DNA from: Cobetia sp. cqz5-12
Lineage (GTDB): Bacteria; Pseudomonadota; Gammaproteobacteria; Pseudomonadales; Halomonadaceae
Length of the DNA: 64,000 nt
Direction of reading: 5' to 3'
Assembly (NCBI RefSeq): GCF_016495405.1
Contig: NZ_CP044522.1
Span: 2,385,876-2,449,875 of the forward strand
In this document: positions 1-8,324 of the stretch, piece by piece
How the letters are laid out: every line of letters starts with the position of its first letter
How positions within the stretch are numbered: the stretch's first letter is position 1
Position numbers and translations under genes: made by a program
Notes under the pieces: generated by a model
Databases searched by the model: none
What the model saw: only the letters and a program-made list of their open reading frames with translations
What the model was told of the DNA's origin: nothing

Positions 1-1
1 G

Positions 2-253
2 AAACAGGCACGCCAGCATGATCCTCTCGGCCATTACGTCAGCCTCTGGATACCGGAGCTTGCGACACTGCCCGCCGGCATGCAGCGCCATGCGCCCTGG
101 CTCGCCTGGCCAAACAACACTGGGCGCGATAGATCAACAGCTCACTACCCGCGCCAGCCTCTCACGCATATCGAGAGTTGGGAGACCCATCTGGCCGACA
201 TCACACCGACACGCGTGACGCCGTGGCTGAGTGGCTCCTTCGAGCGAGGCTGA
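2..253 (+). CDS. Photolyase/cryptochrome family protein, C-terminal end (5' truncated by window edge)
   Basis: The reading frame starting at base 2 stays open for 83 codons to a TGA at 251-253, with no start codon needed because the gene enters from the left. The translated end contains GHYVSLWIPELATLPAG followed by HAPWLAW and HYPRQPLTHIESWE. This matches the end of the FAD-binding helical domain of the photolyase/cryptochrome family (pattern Y.. .W.PEL..LP....H.PW....YP.P). Members repair UV pyrimidine dimers or act as blue-light receptors. Subclass (CPD photolyase, DASH or FeS-BCP) cannot be decided from this piece. Seen: the open frame and motif; inferred: the family. Confidence 0.62.
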   Translation, partial: KQARQHDPLGHYVSLWIPELATLPAGMQRHAPWLAWPNNTGRDRSTAHYPRQPLTHIESWETHLADITPTRVTPWLSGSFERG

Positions 254-422
254 GATCCATTGATTCAGGAAGAGAGCGCCACAAAGCGGGCATAATTCAG
301 AGAAAACAGCACAGAGGCAACAACGAAGGGAATTCCATAGCGCCTTGGCGCTAACTGGCCGTCAGGGCTGCACTTTATGAGCCTTATTCACTATCATGGC
401 CGCATTCCTCGCAGGAGTCGTC

Positions 423-1694
423 ATGAATCAGCCGCTACCGCCACCACTGTCCACGCCGCACCGAAATCTCATTCGGCTGACCATCGCACGCGGCATCACC
501 TGGACCGGCTTTCTCATCCTGATCATCTTCGGGATCGAGATCATCGGCTTTCAGCTCAACGTGCTGCCCGTCATCTCGATCATCATCGCGATGGGGCTGG
601 TCAATGTCGCGACCTGGTGGCGTCTCGGGCAATCACATCCTGTCACCGACACCGAGAACCTGATTCACCTGCTGGTGGATATCGCCGGTCTGACAATGCT
701 GTTCTTCCATACCGGTGGCTCCACCAACCCCTTCGTACCCTATTATCTGGTGCCGGTGACCATGGCGGCCGCAACGCTCCCGTGGCGCTATGCCTGGGTG
801 ATTGCCACGGTCGGCATGGGCTGTTACAGCTTCCTGATGGTGTTCTATGAGCCGGTGCCGCAGCTGGCGACCTATGAGCTGGGCGGACGCATCAGCCTGC
901 ATGTCATCGGCATGTGGCTGAACTTCGGCCTGTCGGCGTCGCTGGTGACCTACTTCATCTACAAGATGGCCCATGCCCTGCGCACCCGGGATCAGGCGCT
1001 GTCCACCACGCGTGAGGCCGCCCTGCGCAGTGAACAGGTATTGGCGGTGGCCAGTCAGGCCGCCGGCACCGCGCATGAGCTGGGCACCCCACTTTCCACC
1101 ATGGCGGTGCTGTTGAGCGAGATGCGCGAGGATGCCAAGGACAGGAATGACCCTCAGCTGGAGGAGGATCTTGCCCTGCTGCGCAGTCAGGTCGATACCT
1201 GCAAGCAACGCCTGCAGGCGATGGTGGCCGCGGCCGACCGCCGCCGCATGGAGCAGCCTCAACCCATCAATGCTGCCCAATGGCTGGAGGAAATCGTGCA
1301 GCGCTGGCTGGTGGTACGCCCGGATGTGCAGCATAGCGTCGAGGTGACGCCCGGTGCTGAACAGGCCTCCATGCTGGTGGACACCACGCTCGAGCAGGCA
1401 CTGATGAACCTGCTCAACAACGCCGCCGACGCCTGCCCGGATGATATCGAGATCACCCTGGAACAACGCGATCAGGAAGTGCTGATCGACATCCGCGATC
1501 ATGGCGATGGTGTGCCCATGGCGGTGGCGGATCAGCTGGGTGAGACCTTCATCTCCACCAAATCCAAGGGCATGGGCATCGGCCTGTTCCTCACGCATGC
1601 CACCATCAATCGATTCGGTGGCGGCGTCAGTCTGTACAACCACGAAGATGGCGGCACCTTGACGGAAGTGCGCCTCCCCCTTCATCTGACATGA
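423..1694 (+). CDS. regB: RegB/PrrB/RoxS-type redox-sensing histidine kinase
   Basis: 423-residue membrane histidine kinase. About six hydrophobic segments fill the first 180 residues and include the quinone-site motif GGSTNPFVPYYLVP (residues about 99-112), a hallmark of RegB kinases. The H-box is GTAHELGTPLST with His219. Forty-one residues later lies a Cys in QVDTCKQRLQAM, matching the position of the redox-active cysteine of RegB. N box (LMNLLNNAADA) and G box (GMGIGLFL) are intact. Start: ATG 423 has GCAGGAG six bases upstream; an ATG at 396 in frame lacks this. The stop overlaps the next gene in an ATGA. Role by family: autophosphorylation under low oxygen or a reduced quinone pool and transfer to RegA. 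Nothing here shows its targets. Confidence 0.93.
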   Translation: MNQPLPPPLSTPHRNLIRLTIARGITWTGFLILIIFGIEIIGFQLNVLPVISIIIAMGLVNVATWWRLGQSHPVTDTENLIHLLVDIAGLTMLFFHTGGSTNPFVPYYLVPVTMAAATLPWRYAWVIATVGMGCYSFLMVFYEPVPQLATYELGGRISLHVIGMWLNFGLSASLVTYFIYKMAHALRTRDQALSTTREAALRSEQVLAVASQAAGTAHELGTPLSTMAVLLSEMREDAKDRNDPQLEEDLALLRSQVDTCKQRLQAMVAAADRRRMEQPQPINAAQWLEEIVQRWLVVRPDVQHSVEVTPGAEQASMLVDTTLEQALMNLLNNAADACPDDIEITLEQRDQEVLIDIRDHGDGVPMAVADQLGETFISTKSKGMGIGLFLTHATINRFGGGVSLYNHEDGGTLTEVRLPLHLT

Positions 1695-2263
1695 TGGCGG
1701 CAAAGACCGCCCAAGCGAGAACCCTGATGAGCGATGCAACCCGACTGCTGATCATCGACGATGATGAATTCTTCTGCCAGGTCACGGCGCGCGCCATGAC
1801 GCGTCGCGGCTATGAGGTAGAAGTGGCCCGTGATGAAGCTCAGGCACTCAGCGTGGCGCGCAGCCACCGCCCGGAGCTGATCACGCTGGACCTGAAGCTG
1901 GAGCAGAGCTCCGGCCTCAAGCTGTTGCCAGAACTGATCGCCCTGCTGCCTGACGCGCGTATCGTGGTGCTGACCGGCTATTCCAGCATCGCCACCGCGG
2001 TGGAAGCCATCAAGCTCGGCGCGGTCAACTACCTGTGCAAGCCCGCCGATGCCGACGAGATTCTCAATGCCTTCAACCGCGAAGACGGCGACCCTGCCGC
2101 CGAGATCTCCGACAATCCGCCGTCGGTCAACCGCCTGACCTGGGAGCACATCCAGAAGGTGCTCAACGAGCACGATGGCAATATCTCCTCCACGGCCCGC
2201 GCCCTTGGCATGCACCGCCGTACCCTGCAACGCAAGCTGCAGAAGCGCCCGGTCAAGCGCTGA
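1691..2263 (+). CDS. regA: RegA/PrrA/RoxR-type response regulator
   Basis: Up to 190 residues: an N-terminal receiver (LLIIDDDEFF acidic pocket, phospho-acceptor Asp in ITLDLKLEQSSG, conserved Lys in CKPADADE) and a short C-terminal Fis-like helix-turn-helix with GNISSTARALGMHRRTLQRK, nearly the invariant DNA-binding helix of RegA proteins. The first possible start (ATG 1691) overlaps the kinase stop by ATGA and suggests translational coupling. The second (ATG 1727) gives the usual family start just before RLLIIDDD, so 1727 is a real alternative. It acts with the kinase upstream as a global redox regulator of respiration and carbon or energy genes (family knowledge). A strong terminator follows. 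Confidence 0.92.
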   Translation: MMAAKTAQARTLMSDATRLLIIDDDEFFCQVTARAMTRRGYEVEVARDEAQALSVARSHRPELITLDLKLEQSSGLKLLPELIALLPDARIVVLTGYSSIATAVEAIKLGAVNYLCKPADADEILNAFNREDGDPAAEISDNPPSVNRLTWEHIQKVLNEHDGNISSTARALGMHRRTLQRKLQKRPVKR

Positions 2264-2320
2264 GATAGCGCCGCTGCCCTGTTCTGCATCTCAGGCGACA
2301 CTTCGCTGCCGGTCAAGCAA

Positions 2321-2367
2321 AAGCCCTCACCATCCTCGCTCGCAAGCGCGAATCGATGGTGAGGGCT
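2321..2367. terminator. Bidirectional rho-independent terminator between regA and bdhA
   Basis: A perfect 13-bp inverted repeat (2321-2333 with 2355-2367, AAGCCCTCACCAT and its complement) separates two convergent genes. The plus strand continues into TGTTTCTTT; the minus strand continues into TTTTGCTTG. It fits termination in both directions. Confidence 0.85.
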
Positions 2368-2415
2368 TGGTGTTTCTTTACAGCCTGGAATGAGTCGATA
2401 CTCAAGGGTACGTCG

Positions 2416-3189
2416 TTACTGCGCCGTCCACCCCAGGTCCATGTTGAAGCTGGAGCCGGTGACCGAGCCTGCCTTGTCGGAGGCCAGCCATACCGCCATG
2501 TCCGCCACTTCGGAGGGATCGATCATGTGCTTGATCGCCGCGCCCTTGAGCATGATCTTCTCGATCACTTCATCTTCGGGCATGTCATTGAGCTTGGCCT
2601 GCTCGGCGATCTGCTTGTCGACCAGCGGCGTGCGCACGTAGGCCGGGCAGATGGCATTGGCGGTGATACCACTTTCCCCCCCTTCCAGCGCGGCGGTCTT
2701 GGTCAGCCCCATCAAGCCATGCTTGGCACTGACATAGGCCGCCTTGCCCGGCGACGCGACATGGGCGTGAATGGACGCCATGTTGACGATACGCCCATAG
2801 CCGTTCTTCTCCATGTGCGGCCAGGCCGCCTGGATCAGCGTGAATGGCGCACTCAGCATCAAGGCGATGATCTGATTCCACTTGGCTTCGGGGAAATCCT
2901 TGATGCGCTCGACATGCTGGATGCCGGCATTGTTGACCAGGATATCGAGGCGTCCGAAACGAGACACGGCTTCTTCCACCGCCGCGCGACACTGTTCGGC
3001 ATCCGTCAGGTCGGCCTTGAAGAAGGCAGCCCCTGCCTTGTCGGCGACCTCTGCCCCCTCATCACTGAAATCGACCGCCAGCACCTGATGCCCGGCATCG
3101 CACATCGCTTGCATGATGGCGGCACCGATACCACTGGCGGTGCCGGTCACCAGTGCAACACGGACAGGGGAAGACTGTTGTTCACTCAT
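2416..3189 (-). CDS. bdhA: 3-hydroxybutyrate dehydrogenase (SDR family)
   Basis: 257-residue short-chain dehydrogenase. NAD-binding TGTASGIG near the start, NNAGIQHVE, catalytic Ser in NMASIHAHVASPGK, and YVSAKHG supplying Tyr and Lys. The segment ASIHAHVASPGKAAYVSAKHG and the C-terminal SGSSFNMDLGWTAQ are typical of D-3-hydroxybutyrate dehydrogenases, which oxidise 3-hydroxybutyrate to acetoacetate with NAD+ in turnover of polyhydroxybutyrate or ketone bodies. ATG 3189 is preceded by CAGGAG at good spacing, which excludes the longer frame to 3291. It stands alone: convergent with regA and separated from the next two-component pair by about 220 bases. Confidence 0.93.
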   Translation of the reverse strand: MSEQQSSPVRVALVTGTASGIGAAIMQAMCDAGHQVLAVDFSDEGAEVADKAGAAFFKADLTDAEQCRAAVEEAVSRFGRLDILVNNAGIQHVERIKDFPEAKWNQIIALMLSAPFTLIQAAWPHMEKNGYGRIVNMASIHAHVASPGKAAYVSAKHGLMGLTKTAALEGGESGITANAICPAYVRTPLVDKQIAEQAKLNDMPEDEVIEKIMLKGAAIKHMIDPSEVADMAVWLASDKAGSVTGSSFNMDLGWTAQ

Positions 3190-3412
3190 GCGAATCTCCT
3201 GACAGAGGGGAATGTCATGCTGCTCTGCAACATATAATGAAGATAGCGCTAATCTAGCCATCTTTGCCACCCGACCATCGCCGAGTTGCACTCCCCGCCG
3301 GCATTATCGAGCGCCAGCCAGCATCACGGCCGCATGATGCATTCGATGCAATCATGGCATCCGCCGACGCAACCCGGCCGCCAGTCGCTGTCCCTGACGT
3401 GATGCGAACCTG

Positions 3413-4831
3413 CTATGTCGTGAAGCGAACCTGCACCAGCAGCCCCGGCGCCTGCGGCGTTCCCAAAGAACTCTCCTTCAGCGCCAGCTCTGCGCCTAGA
3501 CGTTCAGCAAGCTCGCGCACGATCGAAAGGCCCAGCCCCGAGCCTTGAGTCTTCTGGCCGGCCAGGCGCACGAAGCGCTCAAAGACGCGCTCGCGTTCAC
3601 GCAGCGGGATTCCGGGGCCCGTATCGGCCACTTCCATACGCCATCCATCATCGTCGCGGCGGATATCCAGGCGCACCTGTCCGCCTTCTGGCGTATAGCG
3701 CAGCGCATTGTCGAGCAGATTGCGCAGCAGCACGTAGAGGCCGTTCTCGTGACTGACCAGCTGAGCGCCGGGGGTAACCTCGATATGCAGCTTGAGGCCT
3801 CGCTGGCGAGCCATGGGGCCCAGGTCCCGCGCCAGCTCATTGGTCAGCTGGGCAAGATCGACCGGGCGACGCGGTGCTTCTGCACCACTTTCCAGTCGTG
3901 ACAGGGTCAACAGCTGCTCCACCACTCGCGTCATGCGATTGACGCCATCCACGATCATGCGTGCCGAGCGCCGCGAGGCCTCCTCCCTGGCATCGGCCTC
4001 CATATTCTGGGCATGCACCTTGATACCCGCCAGGGGAGTCCGCAATTCGTGGGCGGCATTGGCCGTGAAACGCCGCTCCTTCTCCAGGGTGTCCGCCAGG
4101 CGCGCCAACAGCCCATTGAGAGCATCCACCATGCCACGTATCTCGTCCGGCGCCTCGCTGGCATCCAGCGGCTCAAGGTACCCCGGTTGACGGGCCGTGA
4201 TCTGATGACTGATGCGCAAGACGGGACGAAAACCCCGCGAGACCGCCACACCGATCAGCAAGGCGATCACGAGCAGCCCGACCACCAGCGCCAGCACGTT
4301 GTGCAGCGCAATCTGGCCGGTCAGTTCATCACGCACATCTTCACGCTGGGCCGCCGTGACCCAGATGCCACTCTCGGGGAAATACAACGTGAAGGTGAAC
4401 CAGTCATGGTGATTGTCATGCTGCCTGCCATAGCCGGGCACCGGCAGGTAATCGAGCGCCACGGAGCGTGACGAGAGGCCAAGCAACGGCTGGCCCAGCG
4501 CATCCCACATCTGGAAGATCAGCTTGTCTTCATAGACATGTCCCAGCGGGGATTTCTCGTGGCCATCGGCAAAGCTCAGGGAGGGTGGACGCAGACTGAA
4601 CTGGCCCGATGTCATCTGCTGCAACTTTTCCTGACGGGCGGTCGGTGTCAACGATGCGAGCTGGGACTGATAGAGTCGCCCCAGCATACGTGCATTCTGG
4701 GCCAGCTCAGCGTCGAACAGCTCATCAATCTGCTCGCGGGAATCGAAGTAGCTCCAGGCGGCGGCCGTCCCCAGCACGATCACGACGCCACCGATCAGGT
4801 TGCGCCGCAGGAAGCTGCGAATGGACCTCAC
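3413..4831 (-). CDS. Sensor histidine kinase, QseC/TctE-like
   Basis: 472 residues. A TM segment at residues about 12-28, a periplasmic sensor region to about 175, a second TM at about 178-198, a HAMP-like linker, then the H-box FTANAAHELRTPLAGIKVHA with His261, N box (LLRNLLDNALRYTP), and G boxes (DTGPGIP, GSGLGLSI). The H-box resembles QseC/PmrB-type kinases. The start is a GTG whose bases overlap the TGA of the upstream response regulator (GTGA), so the pair is translationally coupled. The periplasmic domain is rich in His and aromatic residues (GYGRQHDNHHDWFTFTLYF, about 134-152), which might bind a metal or cation; that is speculation. The signal is unknown. Confidence 0.92.
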   Translation of the reverse strand: MRSIRSFLRRNLIGGVVIVLGTAAAWSYFDSREQIDELFDAELAQNARMLGRLYQSQLASLTPTARQEKLQQMTSGQFSLRPPSLSFADGHEKSPLGHVYEDKLIFQMWDALGQPLLGLSSRSVALDYLPVPGYGRQHDNHHDWFTFTLYFPESGIWVTAAQREDVRDELTGQIALHNVLALVVGLLVIALLIGVAVSRGFRPVLRISHQITARQPGYLEPLDASEAPDEIRGMVDALNGLLARLADTLEKERRFTANAAHELRTPLAGIKVHAQNMEADAREEASRRSARMIVDGVNRMTRVVEQLLTLSRLESGAEAPRRPVDLAQLTNELARDLGPMARQRGLKLHIEVTPGAQLVSHENGLYVLLRNLLDNALRYTPEGGQVRLDIRRDDDGWRMEVADTGPGIPLRERERVFERFVRLAGQKTQGSGLGLSIVRELAERLGAELALKESSLGTPQAPGLLVQVRFTT

Positions 4832-5490
4832 GTGAGCTCACCCAGCCGATAGCCCACACCGCGTACGGTCTTGACGACCCCGGTGCCGAACTTGCGGCGC
4901 AGATGGTGCACATGTACCTCGATGACATTGCTCTCGACATCGCCATCCCAGCCATAGAGCTGCTCGACGAGCTGATCCCGGCTGAAGACACGACTGGGAT
5001 GCAACAGCAGGAACTCCAGCAGATCGAACTCGCGCCGTCCCAGCGCCACCTCACTACCGGAGAGCGTGACAGTGCGGCCAGCCTGATCAATGCGCAACGG
5101 CCCCAGCTGAAGGCAACCGCTGGCCTGTCCGGCATGGCGCCTCACCAATGCACGCAGACGCGCCACCAGTTCGGCAATGTCGAAAGGCTTGACCAGATAG
5201 TCGTCCGCGCCGCCGTCCAGACCACGTACCCGATCGCTGATGTCATCACGTGCCGTCAGGATCAATACCGGCAGCGTCTGGCCCTGACGGCGCAGGTGAC
5301 TCAAGACCTGCAGACCGTCGAGATCCGGCAGGCCAAGGTCCAGCACCAGCACATCAAAGGGCGAATGCTTGAGCGTGGCGGCAACGTTGGCGCCCTCCTT
5401 CAACCATTCAGTGCTCATGCCTTCGCGGCGCAGGGTATGGTTGACTCCCTCGCCCAACAACGGATCATCTTCGACGAGCAGAACTCGCAT
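4828..5490 (-). CDS. OmpR/QseB-family response regulator
   Basis: 220 residues: receiver with LLVEDDPLLGEG, phospho-acceptor Asp51 in VLVLDLGLPDLDG and Lys in YLVKPFDIAEL; then a winged-helix domain with RREFDLLEFLLLHPSRVFSRDQL and a C-terminal KTVRGVGYRLG. This is the OmpR/PhoB layout closest to QseB/PmrA. ATG 5490 has AAGGAGT ahead of it; the in-frame ATG at 5538 would add an unconserved leader. It is the first gene of a two-gene unit with the kinase, overlapping by four bases. Targets are not evident. Confidence 0.93.
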   Translation of the reverse strand: MRVLLVEDDPLLGEGVNHTLRREGMSTEWLKEGANVAATLKHSPFDVLVLDLGLPDLDGLQVLSHLRRQGQTLPVLILTARDDISDRVRGLDGGADDYLVKPFDIAELVARLRALVRRHAGQASGCLQLGPLRIDQAGRTVTLSGSEVALGRREFDLLEFLLLHPSRVFSRDQLVEQLYGWDGDVESNVIEVHVHHLRRKFGTGVVKTVRGVGYRLGELT

Positions 5491-5556
5491 CTGGACTCCT
5501 TGAAATCGTTCTGATTCTGCCATGTCATATCGGGACATGGGGGGACATGAGACAAG

Positions 5557-5585
5557 ACGTCCGCCACCCGAAAGGTGACGGACGT
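5557..5585 (-). terminator. Hairpin, probable terminator of the upstream minus-strand gene
   Basis: Arms 5557-5568 and 5574-5585 pair over 12 bp with one mismatch around a 5-base CGAAA loop. It lies just downstream of the gene ending at 5639. The following T tract is weak, so rho-independent function is only likely. Confidence 0.5.
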
Positions 5586-5638
5586 TGGAAGCCTACTGCG
5601 GGATGGCACATCGCCTGTATCGATGGATCAGCCAGCCA

Positions 5639-6514
5639 TCACACACCGCTGCGTGCGCGACGCTCCTGATGTCGAGCATGGCGCCACCTGGCCAGACGCG
5701 CCGTCAGCAGCATCCTCTGCTCGCGCAGCCCGAGCGCGCCACGCTCCAGCATGCGGCGCGGCCCGCCGATGACACGCCGCAACGCCTCACCCGCCATCAG
5801 CCAGCCATACGCGACCGGGTGCCTGGCCCGCGCCAGACGCAGTCGGAAGATCAGCTTGCGCGACTGACGCGCCACACTGACAGGATGATTGCCCTGATGA
5901 CGCGCCAGACGCATCAACAGAGGGTCCTCTTCGCCGGTGATCAGCGCCGGGGTATGCAACCGGATACGTGAGTGTTTCGCTGTTGGCAGCGGAACGAAAA
6001 AGTCGCCGTCTGCCTGCACGATCAACTCCAGCAGCGCGCGTCGGCTATCCGCCGAGCCATGAACCTCAAGACACTCCAGTACCTTGGCGCGCACCTCAGT
6101 CGGCCATCCCCCACGTTCGAGCACATGCCAGGCGCGCCCACTCTCCAGATGCCAGCGGCCATCGCCCGGCAGGCTCAGCAAGGTATCGGGGCGCTCCGAA
6201 GTCGGGATGTTGCATAGTTGCGTGCATAGCGCGTCACCCCTCACATCTGCGTGCGTCAGTGACAGGCGGCGGTGTTGCTGGCCACTCGGGGTGGGCAACA
6301 ACCTGCACAGCAAGGCAAGGTCATCCCCCTCTCGCTCGACCAGAATCAATGCAGCCCCTGCCGCCGCCAGCTGCCAACAGAGCTCTCGACAGCTGGAGGC
6401 CATCGGCGCCTCGACCAGTACACGATGCCCGGCAAGGCCAGCGAGCTTGAGCTTTGCAGCGGTGTGGGCAAGACCAGTGCGTTCAAGAACTGTGCGGGCA
6501 AGAGAAGTGAACAT
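5639..6514 (-). CDS. Unrecognised protein with a degenerate SDR/Rossmann-like N-terminus
   Basis: 291 residues, not confidently recognised. Residues about 29-60 (GHRVLVEAPMASSCRELCWQ, then LAAAGAALILVERE) have the pattern of a short-chain dehydrogenase start (G.rVLitGassGIG..la..La..GA.liLv.R), but the glycine-rich cofactor loop is lost and no YxxxK follows. The C-terminal half is very rich in Arg and Leu, with a basic tail. Start: ATG 6514 with AAGGAAAG upstream; an in-frame ATG at 6595 has no such site. It may be a non-catalytic SDR relative; the function is unknown. Composition is like its neighbours. Confidence 0.7.
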   Translation of the reverse strand: MFTSLARTVLERTGLAHTAAKLKLAGLAGHRVLVEAPMASSCRELCWQLAAAGAALILVEREGDDLALLCRLLPTPSGQQHRRLSLTHADVRGDALCTQLCNIPTSERPDTLLSLPGDGRWHLESGRAWHVLERGGWPTEVRAKVLECLEVHGSADSRRALLELIVQADGDFFVPLPTAKHSRIRLHTPALITGEEDPLLMRLARHQGNHPVSVARQSRKLIFRLRLARARHPVAYGWLMAGEALRRVIGGPRRMLERGALGLREQRMLLTARLARWRHARHQERRARSGV

Positions 6515-6847
6515 GACGGCTTTCCTTGGGTCGAGGCATGGCCAGCCACACAGGCGCGAGTGGATGCCACGCCTGGTGGACCTGCGTAGGAGCATGATCG
6601 ATCAGCTCACTGACAGACATGTGGCAACGAGGTGACATCTCCACGAAACATGCTGGCGATTGCCTTGGCAAACACACAAGCGCTCAGCTGAAGCATGGAT
6701 TGATCACCAGTATGAACGGCCGCGCTTAACGCAAACTTAAGCCCACAGAAGGCAGTGCCAGGATAGCGCTGGCCTTCCTGCTTCCTGCCTGCCGCTTGCT
6801 CGTCTCTAGCTCCCTCAGCTCGACTCTCCACGAATGCCCCCTCGTGC
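6515..6847. other. Gene-free stretch between lrgB and the SDR-like gene
   Basis: About 330 bases with no convincing coding frame. It must hold the promoter of the gene starting at 6514 and the end of the lrg transcript. A shift to A/T-richer sequence is visible around 6620-6740, but no clear hairpin or promoter was identified. Confidence 0.5.
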
Positions 6848-7576
6848 TCAGAAGCCGAACAGCCCAACGATAGGCGGCACGATGAAGGCGGTCAGTAGAC
6901 CGGTCAGTCCCATCGACATGCCAGCGAAGGCGCCCGCCAGCGTGCTCACCGATGAGAAGCAGAACGCAGTACCGATGCCATGCGCCGACAAGCCCATGGT
7001 GAAGCCCTTGACGGTATCGTCTCGCGCCCCTGCCAACCGCATGACAACGGGGCCTACCACACAGCCCAGGGTGCCGGTCAGCAGCACCAGCCCTGCCGTC
7101 AGCGAGGGAATGCCGCCCAGCTTTTCGGCGATCCCCATCGCGATCGGCGATGTGACGGATTTGGGTGCCAGGCTCAAGGCCACCTGGGTATGTGCCCCCA
7201 GTGCCAGTGCCAGACCCAGGGTGGTGGTCACGGCAGTGACGATTCCGACGCAACAGGCCGTCAGCAGTGGCCACAGCATCTGCTTGACGCGATCGAGATG
7301 GTCGAACAGCGGTACCGCCAACGCGACGGTGGCCGGCCCGAGCAGGAAGTGGATGAACTGGGCCCCTTCGAAGTAGGTGGGATAGTCAGTGTCCGTCAGC
7401 CACAGAAATCCGATGATCAGCGCGATGGAGACCAGCACCGGGTGCGCCAGCGATGCGCCCCGGGCCAGACGATTGATCGCCATCGCCAGCAGAAAGGCCA
7501 CCAACGTCAGCAGCAGATGCAGCAATGGTGAAGCGCTCAGGTACACCCACAGGGCATCAAGCGGGGCCAGATTCAT
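6848..7576 (-). CDS. lrgB: LrgB/CidB family inner-membrane protein
   Basis: 242 residues, almost entirely hydrophobic with about seven TM segments. The LrgB signatures FLLGPATVALAVPLF, APKSVTSPIAMGIAE and GLSAHGIGTAF are all present. LrgB/CidB proteins act with LrgA/CidA as holin-like or small-metabolite (for example pyruvate) export complexes linked to murein hydrolase control. Its ATG overlaps the end of the upstream lrgA-like gene by four bases, so the two are co-translated. Length matches the family. Confidence 0.9.
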   Translation of the reverse strand: MNLAPLDALWVYLSASPLLHLLLTLVAFLLAMAINRLARGASLAHPVLVSIALIIGFLWLTDTDYPTYFEGAQFIHFLLGPATVALAVPLFDHLDRVKQMLWPLLTACCVGIVTAVTTTLGLALALGAHTQVALSLAPKSVTSPIAMGIAEKLGGIPSLTAGLVLLTGTLGCVVGPVVMRLAGARDDTVKGFTMGLSAHGIGTAFCFSSVSTLAGAFAGMSMGLTGLLTAFIVPPIVGLFGF

Positions 7577-8094
7577 GAAGACACCTCATCGGCGCTGGTT
7601 GACTTGCCCCCTGCTCCACTCGGTGTCGCAGAACCTCGATCGATCAGACGTTGCAACAGCCACGCCGTGACGAACTGGGTGACCGCGATCGACGCGACCA
7701 GCGTGATGGCGATGGCAGTGAGATCACGTGCGATGAGCTCGAAATGCACCATCACGCCGACGCCCGCAGGCACGAACAGCAGCGACAGATGAGAGAGCAG
7801 ACCATTGCTGGCAAGCCTGAGACTGGCAGGCACACGTTCCCGCAGCAGCGCACGGGCCAGCTGACGTTGACCGAGGTCTCGATCGGCATTCTCGTCAACA
7901 CGCAGTACTCCTTCCCCCTCTCTGTCCGGGGCAGGCAACAACCGTTTGCGCAGTCGCCCTCGCAACATCAACCCCAGCAGCAGGAACAACATTCCCAGTA
8001 CTGGCCCCGGCACCGGAAGCAACAACGCACGCCCCGTCACCTCACCGAGAAACTGGCAAAGCAGCAGAATACAGAACCCCTTGATCAACGCCAT
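7573..8094 (-). CDS. lrgA: LrgA/CidA family holin-like protein with a long polar loop
   Basis: 173 residues. Four predicted TM segments with the family motif PGPVLGMLFLLLGL near residue 28 and VPAGVGVM near 120. Most family members are about 120-140 residues; the excess is a charged insert (about residues 48-100, containing PAPDREGEGVLRVDENADRD) between the second and third TM segments. ATG 8094 has GAGGAG and AAGGA upstream; the in-frame start at 8148 is less likely. First gene of the lrgA-lrgB pair. Confidence 0.88.
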   Translation of the reverse strand: MALIKGFCILLLCQFLGEVTGRALLLPVPGPVLGMLFLLLGLMLRGRLRKRLLPAPDREGEGVLRVDENADRDLGQRQLARALLRERVPASLRLASNGLLSHLSLLFVPAGVGVMVHFELIARDLTAIAITLVASIAVTQFVTAWLLQRLIDRGSATPSGAGGKSTSADEVSS

Positions 8095-8324
8095 TTCCTT
8101 ACAGACTCCTCTCGACCGTGTCAGCCCGTCAGGCCGCCATGCTGACAATTATGTCACAGCCATCCCTGACGCTCTTACCTCTCCCCCCCTGCATCCTCTT
8201 GACCCCAGCGTCCTTTCTGCCCCCAGCGCTCCCGACGCCAACAACGGTGAGGCAACGCTTTACTGTGATAGTCTGCGATCTTGATCTCCCCATCACCGTT
8301 ACAGACAGGGAAGGCTGCGACACG

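Noticed and set aside
633..1739. 368-codon minus-strand frame opposite regB
   Set aside because: regB has every kinase motif in the other strand; this frame is its shadow.
2356..3237. 293-codon plus-strand frame opposite bdhA
   Set aside because: The minus strand encodes a full SDR enzyme with a good start; the plus frame has no features.
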